NCBI RefSeq assembly: GCF_002927635.1
Contig: NZ_PRDS01000004.1
Span: 1-64,000 of the forward strand
Origin: Albidovulum inexpectatum
Lineage (GTDB): Bacteria; Pseudomonadota; Alphaproteobacteria; Rhodobacterales; Rhodobacteraceae
Length of the DNA stretch: 64,000 bases
Direction of reading: 5' to 3'
The first letter of the stretch is position 1. The number at the start of each line of letters is the position of its first letter. The notes beneath the pieces are model-generated. The model saw only the letters and a program-made list of their open reading frames with translations. It made no database searches and was not told the origin of the DNA. The position numbers were made by a program, and so were the translations under genes. Positions 48,943 to 57,505 of the stretch are shown here, piece by piece.

Positions 48943-51801
48943 ATGAACGAAAACCTTCTGATCCTGATGGCGTTTCTGCCGTTCCTGGGCGCGTTGACGC
49001 CGGGGCTGGCGATCCGGGCAGGGCGCAATGTCTGCACGGGCTTTGCGCTGGCGCCGACGCTGGTGGCGCTGGCGGCGCTGGCGGTGATGGTGCCCGTCGT
49101 CTGGCAGGGCGGCGTGATCGAGGCGCGGCTGGACTGGCTGCCGGCGCTGGGGCTGTCGCTGGGATTGCGGCTGGACGCGCTGTCGATGATGTTCGCCGGC
49201 ATGATCCTGGGCATGGGGGTGATCGTCACGATCTATGCCCGCCACTACCTGTCGGGCGAGGACCCGATGGGCCGGTTCTACACCTTCCTGCTGCTGTTCC
49301 AGGGCGCGATGCTGGGCATCGTGCTGTCGGCCAACCTTTTGGTCATGGTGATCTTCTGGGAGATCACCTCGCTTGCCTCGTTCCTGCTGATCGGGTTCTG
49401 GAGCCATCTGAAGGAGGCCCGCCAGGGCGCGCGCATGGCGCTGGCCGTGACCGGGCTGGGGGGGCTTGCGCTGGCGGCGGGGGTGCTGGTGCTGGGCCAG
49501 ATCGCGGGCAGCCTGGACCTGGCTGTCGTGCTGGAGAAGGGTGACGAGATCCGCGCCCATGCGCTGTATCTGCCGGCGCTGCTGCTGATCCTGCTGGGGG
49601 CCTTTACCAAGTCGGCGCAGTTTCCGTTCCATTTCTGGCTGCCCCATGCCATGGCCGCGCCGACCCCGGTTTCGACCTATCTGCATTCGGCAACGATGGT
49701 AAAGGCCGGGGTATTCCTGCTGGCGCGTCTGTGGCCGGTGCTGGCGGGCACCGATGCGTGGTTCGCCATCGTCGCCACGACCGGGCTGGTGACCATGCTG
49801 GTCGGCGCGGCGATCGCGCTGTTCAAGGACGACCTGAAGGCGCTCTTGGCCTATTCGACGGTCAGCCATCTGGGCTTTCTGACGCTGCTTCTGGGGATCG
49901 GCACGCGCGCGGCGGCCATCGTGGCGGTGCTGCACGTGCTGACCCACCTGACCTTCAAGGCCACGCTGTTCATGGTGGCGGGGATCGTGGACCATTCCAC
50001 CGGCACGCGCGACATCCGCCGGCTGGGCGGGCTGGCCGGGCTGATGCCGATCACCGCGACCATCGCCACCGTGGCGGGCCTGTCGATGGCGGGGATCCCG
50101 CCGCTGAACGGCTATCTGACCAAGGAAATGATGCTGGAGGAGACGACCCACGCGCTGTGGCTTGGCTCGCACTGGGCGATGCCGGCGGTGGCGACGCTGG
50201 CGGCGCTGTTCTCGGTGGCCTATTCGCTGCGCTTCGTGGGCCATGTCTTCTTTGGCGCCCCGCGCGATTCCTATCCGCACGAACCGCACGAGGCCGGGCC
50301 GGGCCTGTGGGGCGGTCCGGCGATCCTGGCGCTGGCCTGCATCCTGCTGGGCCTGATGCCGCAGCTTCTGGCCGCGCCGCTGGTCGAGCGGGTCGCGGCC
50401 GCGGTCGTGGGTGCCCCGGTCGGGCCGCTGAAGCTGAAGCTGTGGCATGGCGTGACGCCGGCCCTGCTGATGTCGGGCGTGGCGGTGCTGGGCGGGATCG
50501 TGGCGCTGGCCAATTACGCGCGCGTCGCGGCGGCCTGGCGGCGCCTGCTGTCGATCGAGGCCAAGGCCATCTTCACCGCGCTGGTCGCCTGTGCCGGACG
50601 GATCAGCGCCCGGATCAGCGCGCGCCTGCATGACGGGTCGCTGTCGCGCTATGTCGCGATCTTCGTGACCGCGACCGTGGCCGTCGGCGCGGCGGCCTTC
50701 CTGGGCGCGGCGCATGTGCCCGGCACGCGGCCGATGCTGCCCGTGCCGCTGCCCATCGCGGTGATCTGGACGATCAGCCTGATCTGCGTCGGTGCGATCG
50801 TGCTGTTGCACCGGGAACGCTTCATCGCGCTGATCCTGGTCGCGGTGGTGGGGCTCAGCGTCTCGGTCGCCTTCGTCTATCTGTCGGCGCCGGATCTGGC
50901 GCTGACGCAGGTTTCGGTCGAGACGGTGACGACGCTGCTGATGCTGCTGGCGCTGAACTTCCTGCCCAAGCAGACGCCGGTCGAAAGCTCGGCCGGGCGG
51001 CGGCTGCGCGACGGGATCGTGGCGGTGGCCGCGGGGGCGGCGGTCGGGGCGCTGTCGCTGATCTTCATGACGCGCGACTTCCAGTCGATCTCGGCCTATC
51101 ACCTGGCCAATTCCAAGACCGGCGGCGGCGGCACCAACGTGGTCAACGTGATCCTGGTGGATTTCCGCGGCTTCGACACGTTCGGCGAGATCATCGTGCT
51201 GGGCATCGCGGGGCTGACGATCTATGCCCTGCTGATGGCGATGCTGGACGGGCGCGCGGGGCGCAGGCTGCGCCAGTGGCGGCCGCTGGAGCGGCGCAGC
51301 GGCGACCGTCACCCGATGATGATGGTGGTCATCGCGCGGCTGATGATGCCGCTGTCGCTGATGGTGGGCGTGTTCATCTTCCTGCGCGGGCACAACCAGC
51401 CGGGCGGGGGCTTCATCGCGGGGCTGATCATCGCCGTGGCCTATCTGGTGCAGTACATGGCCTCGGGCTTTCAGTGGACGCAGGCGCGCCAGCGGATCGA
51501 ATATCACGGCCTGATCGGCGCGGGCGTCTTCATCGCGGGGCTGACCGGCATGGCGGCGTGGTTCTTCGGGCGGCCGTTCCTGACCAGCGCCTTCGGCTAT
51601 GTCAAGCCGCCCTTGATCGAGAAGTTCGAGCTGGCCAGCGCGATGGCCTTCGACCTGGGCGTGTTCCTGACGGTGCTGGGCGCGGTCATGCTGGCGCTGT
51701 ACAGCCTGTCGACCATGGCGCGCACCGCGGGCGAGACGGTCAATGTCGAGCCGATGGATGTCGATCCGACGCAAGAGCCGGACGAGGGGGAGGTTGCCTG
51801 A
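48943..51801 (+). CDS. mrpA: Mrp-type Na+/H+ antiporter subunit A with fused subunit B-like domain
   Basis: A 952-residue inner-membrane protein. The N-terminal 640 residues are the NuoL-like proton channel (FWEITSLASFLLIGFWSH, GAFTKSAQFPFHFWLPHAMAAPTPVSTYLHSATMVKAGVFL, LKALLAYSTVSHLGF, AGIPPLNGYLTKEM). The MrpA C-terminal helices follow, with LVSVAFVYLSAPDLALTQVSVETV-type sequence and NVVNVILVDFRGFDTFGEI. The last 150 residues match MrpB (MMMVVIARLMMPLSLMVGVFIFLRGHNQPGGGF). Fused A+B subunits are usual in Alphaproteobacteria. It leads the mrp operon, expelling Na+ in exchange for protons under salt or alkaline stress. Confidence 0.95.
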   Translation: MNENLLILMAFLPFLGALTPGLAIRAGRNVCTGFALAPTLVALAALAVMVPVVWQGGVIEARLDWLPALGLSLGLRLDALSMMFAGMILGMGVIVTIYARHYLSGEDPMGRFYTFLLLFQGAMLGIVLSANLLVMVIFWEITSLASFLLIGFWSHLKEARQGARMALAVTGLGGLALAAGVLVLGQIAGSLDLAVVLEKGDEIRAHALYLPALLLILLGAFTKSAQFPFHFWLPHAMAAPTPVSTYLHSATMVKAGVFLLARLWPVLAGTDAWFAIVATTGLVTMLVGAAIALFKDDLKALLAYSTVSHLGFLTLLLGIGTRAAAIVAVLHVLTHLTFKATLFMVAGIVDHSTGTRDIRRLGGLAGLMPITATIATVAGLSMAGIPPLNGYLTKEMMLEETTHALWLGSHWAMPAVATLAALFSVAYSLRFVGHVFFGAPRDSYPHEPHEAGPGLWGGPAILALACILLGLMPQLLAAPLVERVAAAVVGAPVGPLKLKLWHGVTPALLMSGVAVLGGIVALANYARVAAAWRRLLSIEAKAIFTALVACAGRISARISARLHDGSLSRYVAIFVTATVAVGAAAFLGAAHVPGTRPMLPVPLPIAVIWTISLICVGAIVLLHRERFIALILVAVVGLSVSVAFVYLSAPDLALTQVSVETVTTLLMLLALNFLPKQTPVESSAGRRLRDGIVAVAAGAAVGALSLIFMTRDFQSISAYHLANSKTGGGGTNVVNVILVDFRGFDTFGEIIVLGIAGLTIYALLMAMLDGRAGRRLRQWRPLERRSGDRHPMMMVVIARLMMPLSLMVGVFIFLRGHNQPGGGFIAGLIIAVAYLVQYMASGFQWTQARQRIEYHGLIGAGVFIAGLTGMAAWFFGRPFLTSAFGYVKPPLIEKFELASAMAFDLGVFLTVLGAVMLALYSLSTMARTAGETVNVEPMDVDPTQEPDEGEVA

Positions 51802-51802
51802 A

Positions 51803-52165
51803 ATGGAGCTGTTGATAGCAACCGGCATAGGCGTGCTGACGGCGGCGGGGATCTATCTGACCCTGCGGCTGCGGTCGTTCCCGGTGGTGCTGGGGCTGGC
51901 GCTTTTGAGCTATGCGGTCAACCTGTTCCTGTTCTCGACCGGGCGGCTGGTGACGGGCGCGCCGCCGATCCTGTCGAAGGATGCCGCGGCCTATACCGAT
52001 CCGCTGCCGCAGGCCCTGGTGCTGACCGCGATCGTGATCTCGTTCGGGATGAGCGCGCTTCTGGTGATGCTGGCGCTGGGGTCCTATCTGGAAGGCCGCG
52101 ACGACGGGGTCGAGGGCGACGGCGCCGAGGATGCGCCCGAGGCCACGAGCGGGGAGGCGCGCTGA
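51803..52165 (+). CDS. mrpC: Mrp antiporter subunit C
   Basis: A 120-residue NuoK-like membrane subunit with three helices (LLIATGIGVLTAAGIYLTL, VVLGLALLSYAVNLFLF, ALVLTAIVISFGMSALLVMLAL). DPLPQALVLTAIVI is the conserved family signature. It starts two bases after the mrpA stop and overlaps mrpD by one base (TGATG). The acidic C-terminal tail is disordered. Confidence 0.94.
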   Translation: MELLIATGIGVLTAAGIYLTLRLRSFPVVLGLALLSYAVNLFLFSTGRLVTGAPPILSKDAAAYTDPLPQALVLTAIVISFGMSALLVMLALGSYLEGRDDGVEGDGAEDAPEATSGEAR

Positions 52166-53715
52166 TGCATCTGATCATCGCTCCGATCGTGCTGCCGGCC
52201 GTGCTGGCGCCGATCATCGCCTGGGTCATGCGCCATGACATCGTGCTGGCGCGGGCCTTTTCCATCGCGGGCGCGGTCGTCATGGTGGGCATCGCCGCGC
52301 TGCTGGTGGGGATCGCCGCGGACGGGCAGACCCATCCCTATTTCCTGGGCGACTGGCCCGCGCCCTTTGGCATCGCGCTGGCGCTGGACCGGCTGTCGGC
52401 GGCGATGGTGCTGCTGACCACGCTTCTGGCGCTGGCGGTGGTGGTCCATGCCGCGGCCACCGGATGGGATCGAAGGGGGCAGCATTTCCACGCGCTGTTC
52501 CAGTTCCAGGTGATGGGCCTGTGCGGCGCCTTCCTGACGGCGGATGCGTTCAACCTGTTCGTCTTCTTCGAGGTGCTGCTGATCGCTTCCTACGGCCTGA
52601 TGATCCATGGCGGCGGGGCCGAAAGGCTGCGGGCGGGGCTGCAATACGTGGTGATGAACCTCGTCGGTTCAGCGCTGTTCCTGTTCGCGCTTGGCACGAT
52701 CTATGCCGCAACGGGCACGCTGAACATGGCCGATCTGGCGCAGAAGGTTGGCGCGATGCCGGCCGGGGACGCGGCGCTGCTGCGCACGGGCGCGGCGCTG
52801 ATGGCCATCGTATTCGCGCTGAAGGCCGCGCTGGTGCCGGTGCATTTCTGGTTGCCGGCGACCTATGCCCGGGCCTCGGCCCCGGTGGCGGCATTGTTTG
52901 CGATCATGACCAAGGTCGGGGCCTATGCGATCCTGCGGCTGTTCACCATTGCCTTTCCGCCGCAGAGCGCGGCGATGGGCGGGTTCCTGCAATCGGTCCT
53001 GATGCCCGCGGCGCTGGTCACGGCGATCGTGGGGGCGGTGGGCGTGCTGGGCGCGCGGCAGCTGTTTGCGCAACTGTCCTTTGCGGTGATCGGCTCGGTC
53101 GGCGTTCTGATGGCGGGGATTGCCGCGTTCACGCCCGAAGCGGCCTCGGCGGCGCTGTATTATCTGCTGCATTCGACGCTGGCGGCGGCGGTGCTGTTCC
53201 TTCTGGCCGATCTCGTGGTCTCGGCCCGGGGCGCGGCGCGCGATCACCTGCGCCCGGCGGCGATCGCGCCCGGCGCGCGGCCCGGCCTGCTGGCGGGATT
53301 GTTCCTGTTCGCCGCCATCGCCATGGCGGGGATGCCGCCGCTGTCGGGATTTCTGGGCAAGATCCTGGTGCTGCAGGCGCTGTGGCCGCGGCCGGACGTG
53401 GCGCTGAGCTGGGCCGTGCTGCTGACGGCCTCGCTTTTGACCATCGTCGGGCTGGCGCGGGCGGGCAGCATGCTGTTCTGGTCGCGGCCCGAGGCGGTCG
53501 CGGCGGCGCCCGGGCAGGAGGCTGCGCCCGAGGATGTTGTTCCAGTGGCCGGGTTCGCGCAGTTCGCCGGCATCGCGGGGCTGGTGGCGCTGATCGTGGC
53601 GCTGACGGTGCTGGCCGGGCCGGTGCATGATTATCTGGGCGCGGCGGCCGCGCAGCTGCACGATCCGGCGGGCTATATCGACGCGATCCTGTCGCGCGCG
53701 CAGGAAGGGGGCTGA
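52165..53715 (+). CDS. mrpD: Mrp antiporter subunit D
   Basis: A 516-residue NuoM/N-like subunit with about 14 helices. FVFFEVLLIASYGLMIHGGG carries the key glutamate, FALKAALVPVHFWLPATYARASAPVAALFAIMTKVGAYAILRLF the channel lysine and Pro-rich region, and MAGMPPLSGFLGKILVLQAL the second conserved block. It contributes one of the proton paths. One-base overlap with mrpC; three bases before mrpE. Confidence 0.95.
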   Translation: MHLIIAPIVLPAVLAPIIAWVMRHDIVLARAFSIAGAVVMVGIAALLVGIAADGQTHPYFLGDWPAPFGIALALDRLSAAMVLLTTLLALAVVVHAAATGWDRRGQHFHALFQFQVMGLCGAFLTADAFNLFVFFEVLLIASYGLMIHGGGAERLRAGLQYVVMNLVGSALFLFALGTIYAATGTLNMADLAQKVGAMPAGDAALLRTGAALMAIVFALKAALVPVHFWLPATYARASAPVAALFAIMTKVGAYAILRLFTIAFPPQSAAMGGFLQSVLMPAALVTAIVGAVGVLGARQLFAQLSFAVIGSVGVLMAGIAAFTPEAASAALYYLLHSTLAAAVLFLLADLVVSARGAARDHLRPAAIAPGARPGLLAGLFLFAAIAMAGMPPLSGFLGKILVLQALWPRPDVALSWAVLLTASLLTIVGLARAGSMLFWSRPEAVAAAPGQEAAPEDVVPVAGFAQFAGIAGLVALIVALTVLAGPVHDYLGAAAAQLHDPAGYIDAILSRAQEGG

Positions 53716-53718
53716 GCC

Positions 53719-54210
53719 ATGTTCGACCGCATCTTTCCCCATCCGCTGCTGAGTCTGGTGCTGACCGCGACCTGGGTCGCGCTGGTCAATTCGGTTTCGG
53801 CGGGCACGGTGCTGATGGGGGCGATCCTGGGCGTCGCGATTCCGCATGTGACCAAGGCCTATTGGCCCGGCCGGATGCGGCTGCGCCGGCCGCTCTTGTT
53901 TGCCGAATACGCGGTCGTGGTGCTGTGGGACATCATCGTCGCCAATTTCCAGGTCGCGGCGATCATCCTGTTCCGCGGGCGGGATTCGATCCGCTCGGCC
54001 TGGATTCCCGTTCCGCTGGAGATCGACGAGCCCGAGGCGATCACCATCCTTGCGGGCACGATCACCATGACGCCGGGCACGATTTCGGCCGTGCTGTCGG
54101 CGGATGGGCGCGCGCTCCTGGTACATTGCCTGGACACCGATGACCCCGGCACGGTGCGCGACCAGATCAAGGCGCGCTACGAGCGCCGTCTGAAGGAGAT
54201 CTTCGAATGA
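53719..54210 (+). CDS. mrpE: Mrp antiporter subunit E
   Basis: A 163-residue subunit with N-terminal helices (LLSLVLTATWVALVNSVSAGTVLMGAILGVAIP) and the conserved LFAEYAVVVLWDIIVANFQVA. The C-terminal cytoplasmic part contains ITILAGTITMTPGTISA and the family-typical HCLDTDDP. Overlaps mrpF by ATGA. Confidence 0.94.
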   Translation: MFDRIFPHPLLSLVLTATWVALVNSVSAGTVLMGAILGVAIPHVTKAYWPGRMRLRRPLLFAEYAVVVLWDIIVANFQVAAIILFRGRDSIRSAWIPVPLEIDEPEAITILAGTITMTPGTISAVLSADGRALLVHCLDTDDPGTVRDQIKARYERRLKEIFE

Positions 54211-54476
54211 TGGATGCCGCGCTGATCTTTGCCTTTGGCTGTTTTTCGCTGGCGCTGGTGCTGAACCTGTGGCGGCTGGTCGTCGGGCCCGACCGGGCGA
54301 CCCGGATCCTGGCGCTGGACACGATGACGATCGACGTGATCGCGCTGGTCGTGCTGTATGGCCTGCATATCCGGTCGCAGATCTTCTTCGAGGTGTCGCT
54401 GATCATCGCCATGGTGGGGTTCGTCTCGACCGTGGCCTATTGCCGCTATGTGCTGCGCGGCAACGTGATCGAATAG
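54207..54476 (+). CDS. mrpF: Mrp antiporter subunit F
   Basis: An 89-residue subunit with three helices. RLVVGPDRATRILALDTMTIDVIALVVLYGL is the conserved block (GPD-x-x-x-R-x-x-A-x-D). It is the expected length and position between mrpE and mrpG. Confidence 0.94.
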   Translation: MMDAALIFAFGCFSLALVLNLWRLVVGPDRATRILALDTMTIDVIALVVLYGLHIRSQIFFEVSLIIAMVGFVSTVAYCRYVLRGNVIE

Positions 54477-54486
54477 GAGGGGGCCG

Positions 54487-54921
54487 ATGATCGATCCGCT
54501 GGAACTGGTCGTTTCCATCTGCCTGGTGCTGAGCGGCATCTTCGGGCTGGTGGGGTCCTATGGCATGGTGCGGCTGCGCGACGTGATGCAGCAGCTGCAC
54601 GCGCCGACCAAGGCGACGACGCTGGGCGTGGGCGGCGCGCTGTTGGCCTCGATGATCCATTTCGGCCTGCAGGAGGGCCAGTTCACCTTTCACGAGCTGC
54701 TGATCACGCTGTTCTTGTTCCTGACCGCCCCGGTCAGCGCGCAGTTCATCGCCAAGGTGCACATGGTGGGCAAGTTGCGCCGCGGCGATCTGCCCAAACC
54801 CGGCACCGAGGGCGAATGGTCGATCTTCGCCCCACCGCCCGAGGCCGGCGAATCCGGCAAGGCCGGCCAGACAAGGGGCGGGGGGAAGACGCGCGGGGTG
54901 ACTACGAATCCCGGTGCTTGA
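54487..54921 (+). CDS. mrpG: Mrp antiporter subunit G
   Basis: A 144-residue subunit, the last of the operon. Conserved features are FGLVGSYGMVRLRDVMQQLHAPTKATTLGVGGALLAS and LLITLFLFLTAPVSAQFIAKVH. The C-terminal 45 residues are Gly/Lys-rich and dispensable-looking. AGGAGG lies upstream of the ATG. Confidence 0.93.
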   Translation: MIDPLELVVSICLVLSGIFGLVGSYGMVRLRDVMQQLHAPTKATTLGVGGALLASMIHFGLQEGQFTFHELLITLFLFLTAPVSAQFIAKVHMVGKLRRGDLPKPGTEGEWSIFAPPPEAGESGKAGQTRGGGKTRGVTTNPGA

Positions 54922-54963
54922 TGGTAAGGTGCCTGAAAGAGGCCGATTCAAGGGAGCGTGTTG

Positions 54964-55902
54964 ATGCGGCAGGAAGGATCGCTTGCTTTCAGGACCACGC
55001 TGCGCAACAAGATGCGCAAGTATCCTGACAGGAATGATTCAAGGTTCAGGAATGATCTGATCCTTCCGTCGATCAATCCGTCCTTTGGCATCGCACGCGA
55101 CAGCGCGGTGTTCACGATCGGGTCGTGTTTTGCCCGTGAGGTCGAGGACGCCTTGCTGACTGCCGGAGTTCGCGTTCCGACTGCCCATTTCGCGGCGCCG
55201 CATGACGAGGCACCGGGACGACCCAATCGCATACTGAACCAGTACAATCCGGGCACCATGTTGCAATGCGTTCTGGCGGCCGGTCAGGCGGTGGATGAAC
55301 GGGCGCTTTACCCGGCTTCCGATGACGGGATGGTTCTGGACAGTCTGCTTGCGACCGGAAATCGTCCCGTATCGCGGGAACGCGCCCTGGAACGTCGCGG
55401 GCAGATCAATACGCTTTATCGCGACGGGCTGGCAGAATCCGATACCGTGGTCATCACGCTGGGGCTGATCGAAGCGTGGTATGATTGGGAAGCCGAGCTA
55501 TATCTGAACGAGGTTCCTCCAAGGCCAATGCTGGACAGGTTCGGCGCCCGGTTCGAGTTCCGTCGCATGGGCTTGGAGGAATGTCGGGACATCATGGAGC
55601 GCATGGTGAATGCTCTGACCGCTGACAGGAAGCGTCACATCGTCCTGACAGTGTCGCCTGTGCCCCTGCAGGTTACGTTTGCCGGCGGCGATGCCGTTGT
55701 CGCCAATGCCTATTCCAAGGCCTTGCTGCGTGTCCTTGCCGAACAGATTGCCGAGGATCATGCCTCGGTGGATTATTTTCCCAGCTATGAAATCGTCACC
55801 ACGGCAGGTCTTCGCGCATTTGGCGAGGACAATGTTCATGTAAGGCCTGTCGTCGTGCAGCAGATCGTGTCGCACATGCTGGAACATTACCTGGAAGCGT
55901 GA
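54964..55902 (+). CDS. GSCFA-domain protein (SGNH-hydrolase-like)
   Basis: A 312-residue protein named for its N-terminal AVFTIGSCFAREVEDALL. The GSCFA motif is a variant GDSL box whose Ser would be the nucleophile. VVITLGLIEAWYDWE and LTVSPVPLQVTF correspond to the oxyanion blocks, and YFPSYEIVT is also conserved. Related domains often act in glycan acyl-ester metabolism. GGGAG lies seven bases before ATG 54964 (GTG 54958 is possible). Base composition is clearly less GC-rich than the mrp operon 40 bp upstream, suggesting later acquisition. Confidence 0.8.
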   Translation: MRQEGSLAFRTTLRNKMRKYPDRNDSRFRNDLILPSINPSFGIARDSAVFTIGSCFAREVEDALLTAGVRVPTAHFAAPHDEAPGRPNRILNQYNPGTMLQCVLAAGQAVDERALYPASDDGMVLDSLLATGNRPVSRERALERRGQINTLYRDGLAESDTVVITLGLIEAWYDWEAELYLNEVPPRPMLDRFGARFEFRRMGLEECRDIMERMVNALTADRKRHIVLTVSPVPLQVTFAGGDAVVANAYSKALLRVLAEQIAEDHASVDYFPSYEIVTTAGLRAFGEDNVHVRPVVVQQIVSHMLEHYLEA

Positions 55903-55949
55903 CGGTTCGACACTTTGGGATTTGCACCTGCCGGTACCGGACGGCAATT

Positions 55950-56900
55950 TCATGTCCCGTCTGCATCCGCGCGGCTCCAAGTCCGGTACCAGGCCTGGAA
56001 CTGGGTGAATTGGCGTTCGGCCCAGGCGCGCTGGCTGGGGGACAGTTCGTCGTCGGGGTTCAGGTTCAGCCGATAGGCGTCGTGCCCCTGAAGCACCATC
56101 AGGTGCTTGTAATACAGCACCAGGTCGCAGCCTTCGTCCCACGAGGACAGGACTGCCAGCGCCTCGGACAATTCCTGCGCCCGGCGGCGGGCCGGGTGGT
56201 CGCCCCGCGCCGCGCGCTGGCACAGATCGACCAGGTGCAGGACCTCGCGTGGCAGGGCGTTGCCGATGCCGGTGATCGTGCCCGCCGCGCCGCAATTGAC
56301 ATAGCCGTGATAGACCCCGGTATCGACCCCGGCCAGAAGCAGCACGTCGGGGTCGGCGCTGGTGATGTGCTCGGCCGCATGGGTCATGGCCGCCGCGCCG
56401 CCGAATTCCTTGAAGCCCACGAGATTGGGATGCTCGGCCCGCAGGGCGAAGAAAAGATCGGCCCGCGTCTGGAAGCCGTAATGGGGGCTGTTGTAGATCA
56501 CGGCGGGGATGTCCGGCGCGGCCGACAGGATCGCGCGGAAATGGTTGCGCTGCGCCACGGCCGACGTACCGCGCGACAGGACGCGCGGGATCACCATCAG
56601 CCCCGCCGCGCCGACCTGCCGGGCATGGCTGGCAAGGGCCACGGCGCTGGCGGTATTGACCGCGCCGGTGCCCACGACGACGGGGATGCCGGCCCGGGTC
56701 AGGCGGCTGACGCCCTCCATCCGCTGGGCATCGGTCAGAAGCGGCCAGTCGCCCATCGAGCCGCAATAGACCACGCCCGACATGCCGACCGCCATCAGAT
56801 CGCGCGCCGTGGCGACCAGCGCGTCGAAATCGGGCAGGCGGTCGGCCGTGCAGGGGGTCATCAGCGCGGGCAGGACGCCCTTGAATACGGAAATGTCCAT
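55950..56900 (-). CDS. Dihydrodipicolinate synthase family lyase (possible hydroxyproline-pathway deaminase)
   Basis: A 316-residue class I aldolase-fold enzyme. The Schiff-base lysine is K164 in LVGFKEFGG and the catalytic tyrosine is Y136 in VIYNSPHYG. The substrate loop GSMGDWPLLTDAQRMEGV replaces the usual GTTGE/GSTGE. DapA itself is unlikely given this loop and the extra C-terminal region (about 290-316). The family includes 1-pyrroline-4-hydroxy-2-carboxylate deaminase, N-acetylneuraminate lyase and KDG aldolase; a 4-hydroxyproline epimerase gene 7 kb away favours the first. Start MDISVFKGVLPALMTP, preceded by AAGGAGC. Confidence 0.82.
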   Translation of the reverse strand: MDISVFKGVLPALMTPCTADRLPDFDALVATARDLMAVGMSGVVYCGSMGDWPLLTDAQRMEGVSRLTRAGIPVVVGTGAVNTASAVALASHARQVGAAGLMVIPRVLSRGTSAVAQRNHFRAILSAAPDIPAVIYNSPHYGFQTRADLFFALRAEHPNLVGFKEFGGAAAMTHAAEHITSADPDVLLLAGVDTGVYHGYVNCGAAGTITGIGNALPREVLHLVDLCQRAARGDHPARRRAQELSEALAVLSSWDEGCDLVLYYKHLMVLQGHDAYRLNLNPDDELSPSQRAWAERQFTQFQAWYRTWSRADADGT

Positions 56901-56991
56901 CGAATGCTCCTTGCGATGCCTGCAAGGGCAGCTTGCCCCGGGCGCGGTGGCGGGGCAATTCGGTTTATCAGGAAAGACCTGCACCAAACGC

Positions 56992-57018
56992 AAACCGCCG
57001 CCCCTTGCGGGACGGCGG
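56992..57018 (-). terminator. Terminator hairpin of the cold-shock gene
   Basis: On the minus strand CCGCCGTCCC-GCAA-GGGGCGGCGG-TTT: a ten-pair stem with one G-T pair and a GCAA tetraloop, 48 bases after the cspA stop. The T-tract is short. Confidence 0.5.
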
Positions 57019-57065
57019 CTGCGTGGATCTGGGCAGGCCCGTCGGGGCGTGCCGGATCTCTCAGC

Positions 57066-57272
57066 TCAGAGAAGCTGCAGGTTCGCGGCGCTTTCGCGAC
57101 CGTCACGGCCGCTTTCCACGTCGTAGCTGACCTTCTGGTTGTCGGCCAGGCCGGTCAGACCGGCGCGCTCGACCGCCGAGATGTGGACGAAAACGTCACG
57201 TCCACCCGTCGAGGGCTCGATGAAGCCAAAACCTTTGGTGCTGTTGAACCATTTCACGGTGCCAGTAGCCAT
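57066..57272 (-). CDS. cspA: Cold-shock protein (CspA family)
   Basis: A 68-residue single OB-fold RNA/DNA chaperone. GTVKWFNSTKGFGFIEP holds RNP1 (KGFGFI) and DVFVHISAVERAGL holds RNP2 (VFVHIS). Length is standard. GGAGATACACGGAT precedes the ATG. About 230 bases separate it from the divergent LysR gene, consistent with a long structured leader as in other csp genes, though no specific fold was proven. Confidence 0.95.
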   Translation of the reverse strand: MATGTVKWFNSTKGFGFIEPSTGGRDVFVHISAVERAGLTGLADNQKVSYDVESGRDGRESAANLQLL

Positions 57273-57505
57273 ATCCGTGTATCTCCTGTTACATCGCTGC
57301 CCGCAAGACGCGGCAGCCTGGCGCAGTCTTTCTTGACGATCAACTGCAGGCCTTAGCGGTAACAGAGAGTCGGTAGAAATCGTTCGCAGGCCCCTTATGA
57401 GCCATCGGGGCGCGCGGCACAACACATTTTTTGGGTGACGTGGGGGAAAGCGGCCCGGCGGCCGTCGGCCTTGTGCGCGCCTCGGGCCGGACTTAAGCAT
57501 CGGGA

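Noticed and set aside
48922-51828. Very long open frame antisense to mrpA
   Set aside because: Composition is Arg/Gln/His-rich and repetitive, typical of the antisense frame of a high-GC membrane protein gene; mrpA is unmistakable.
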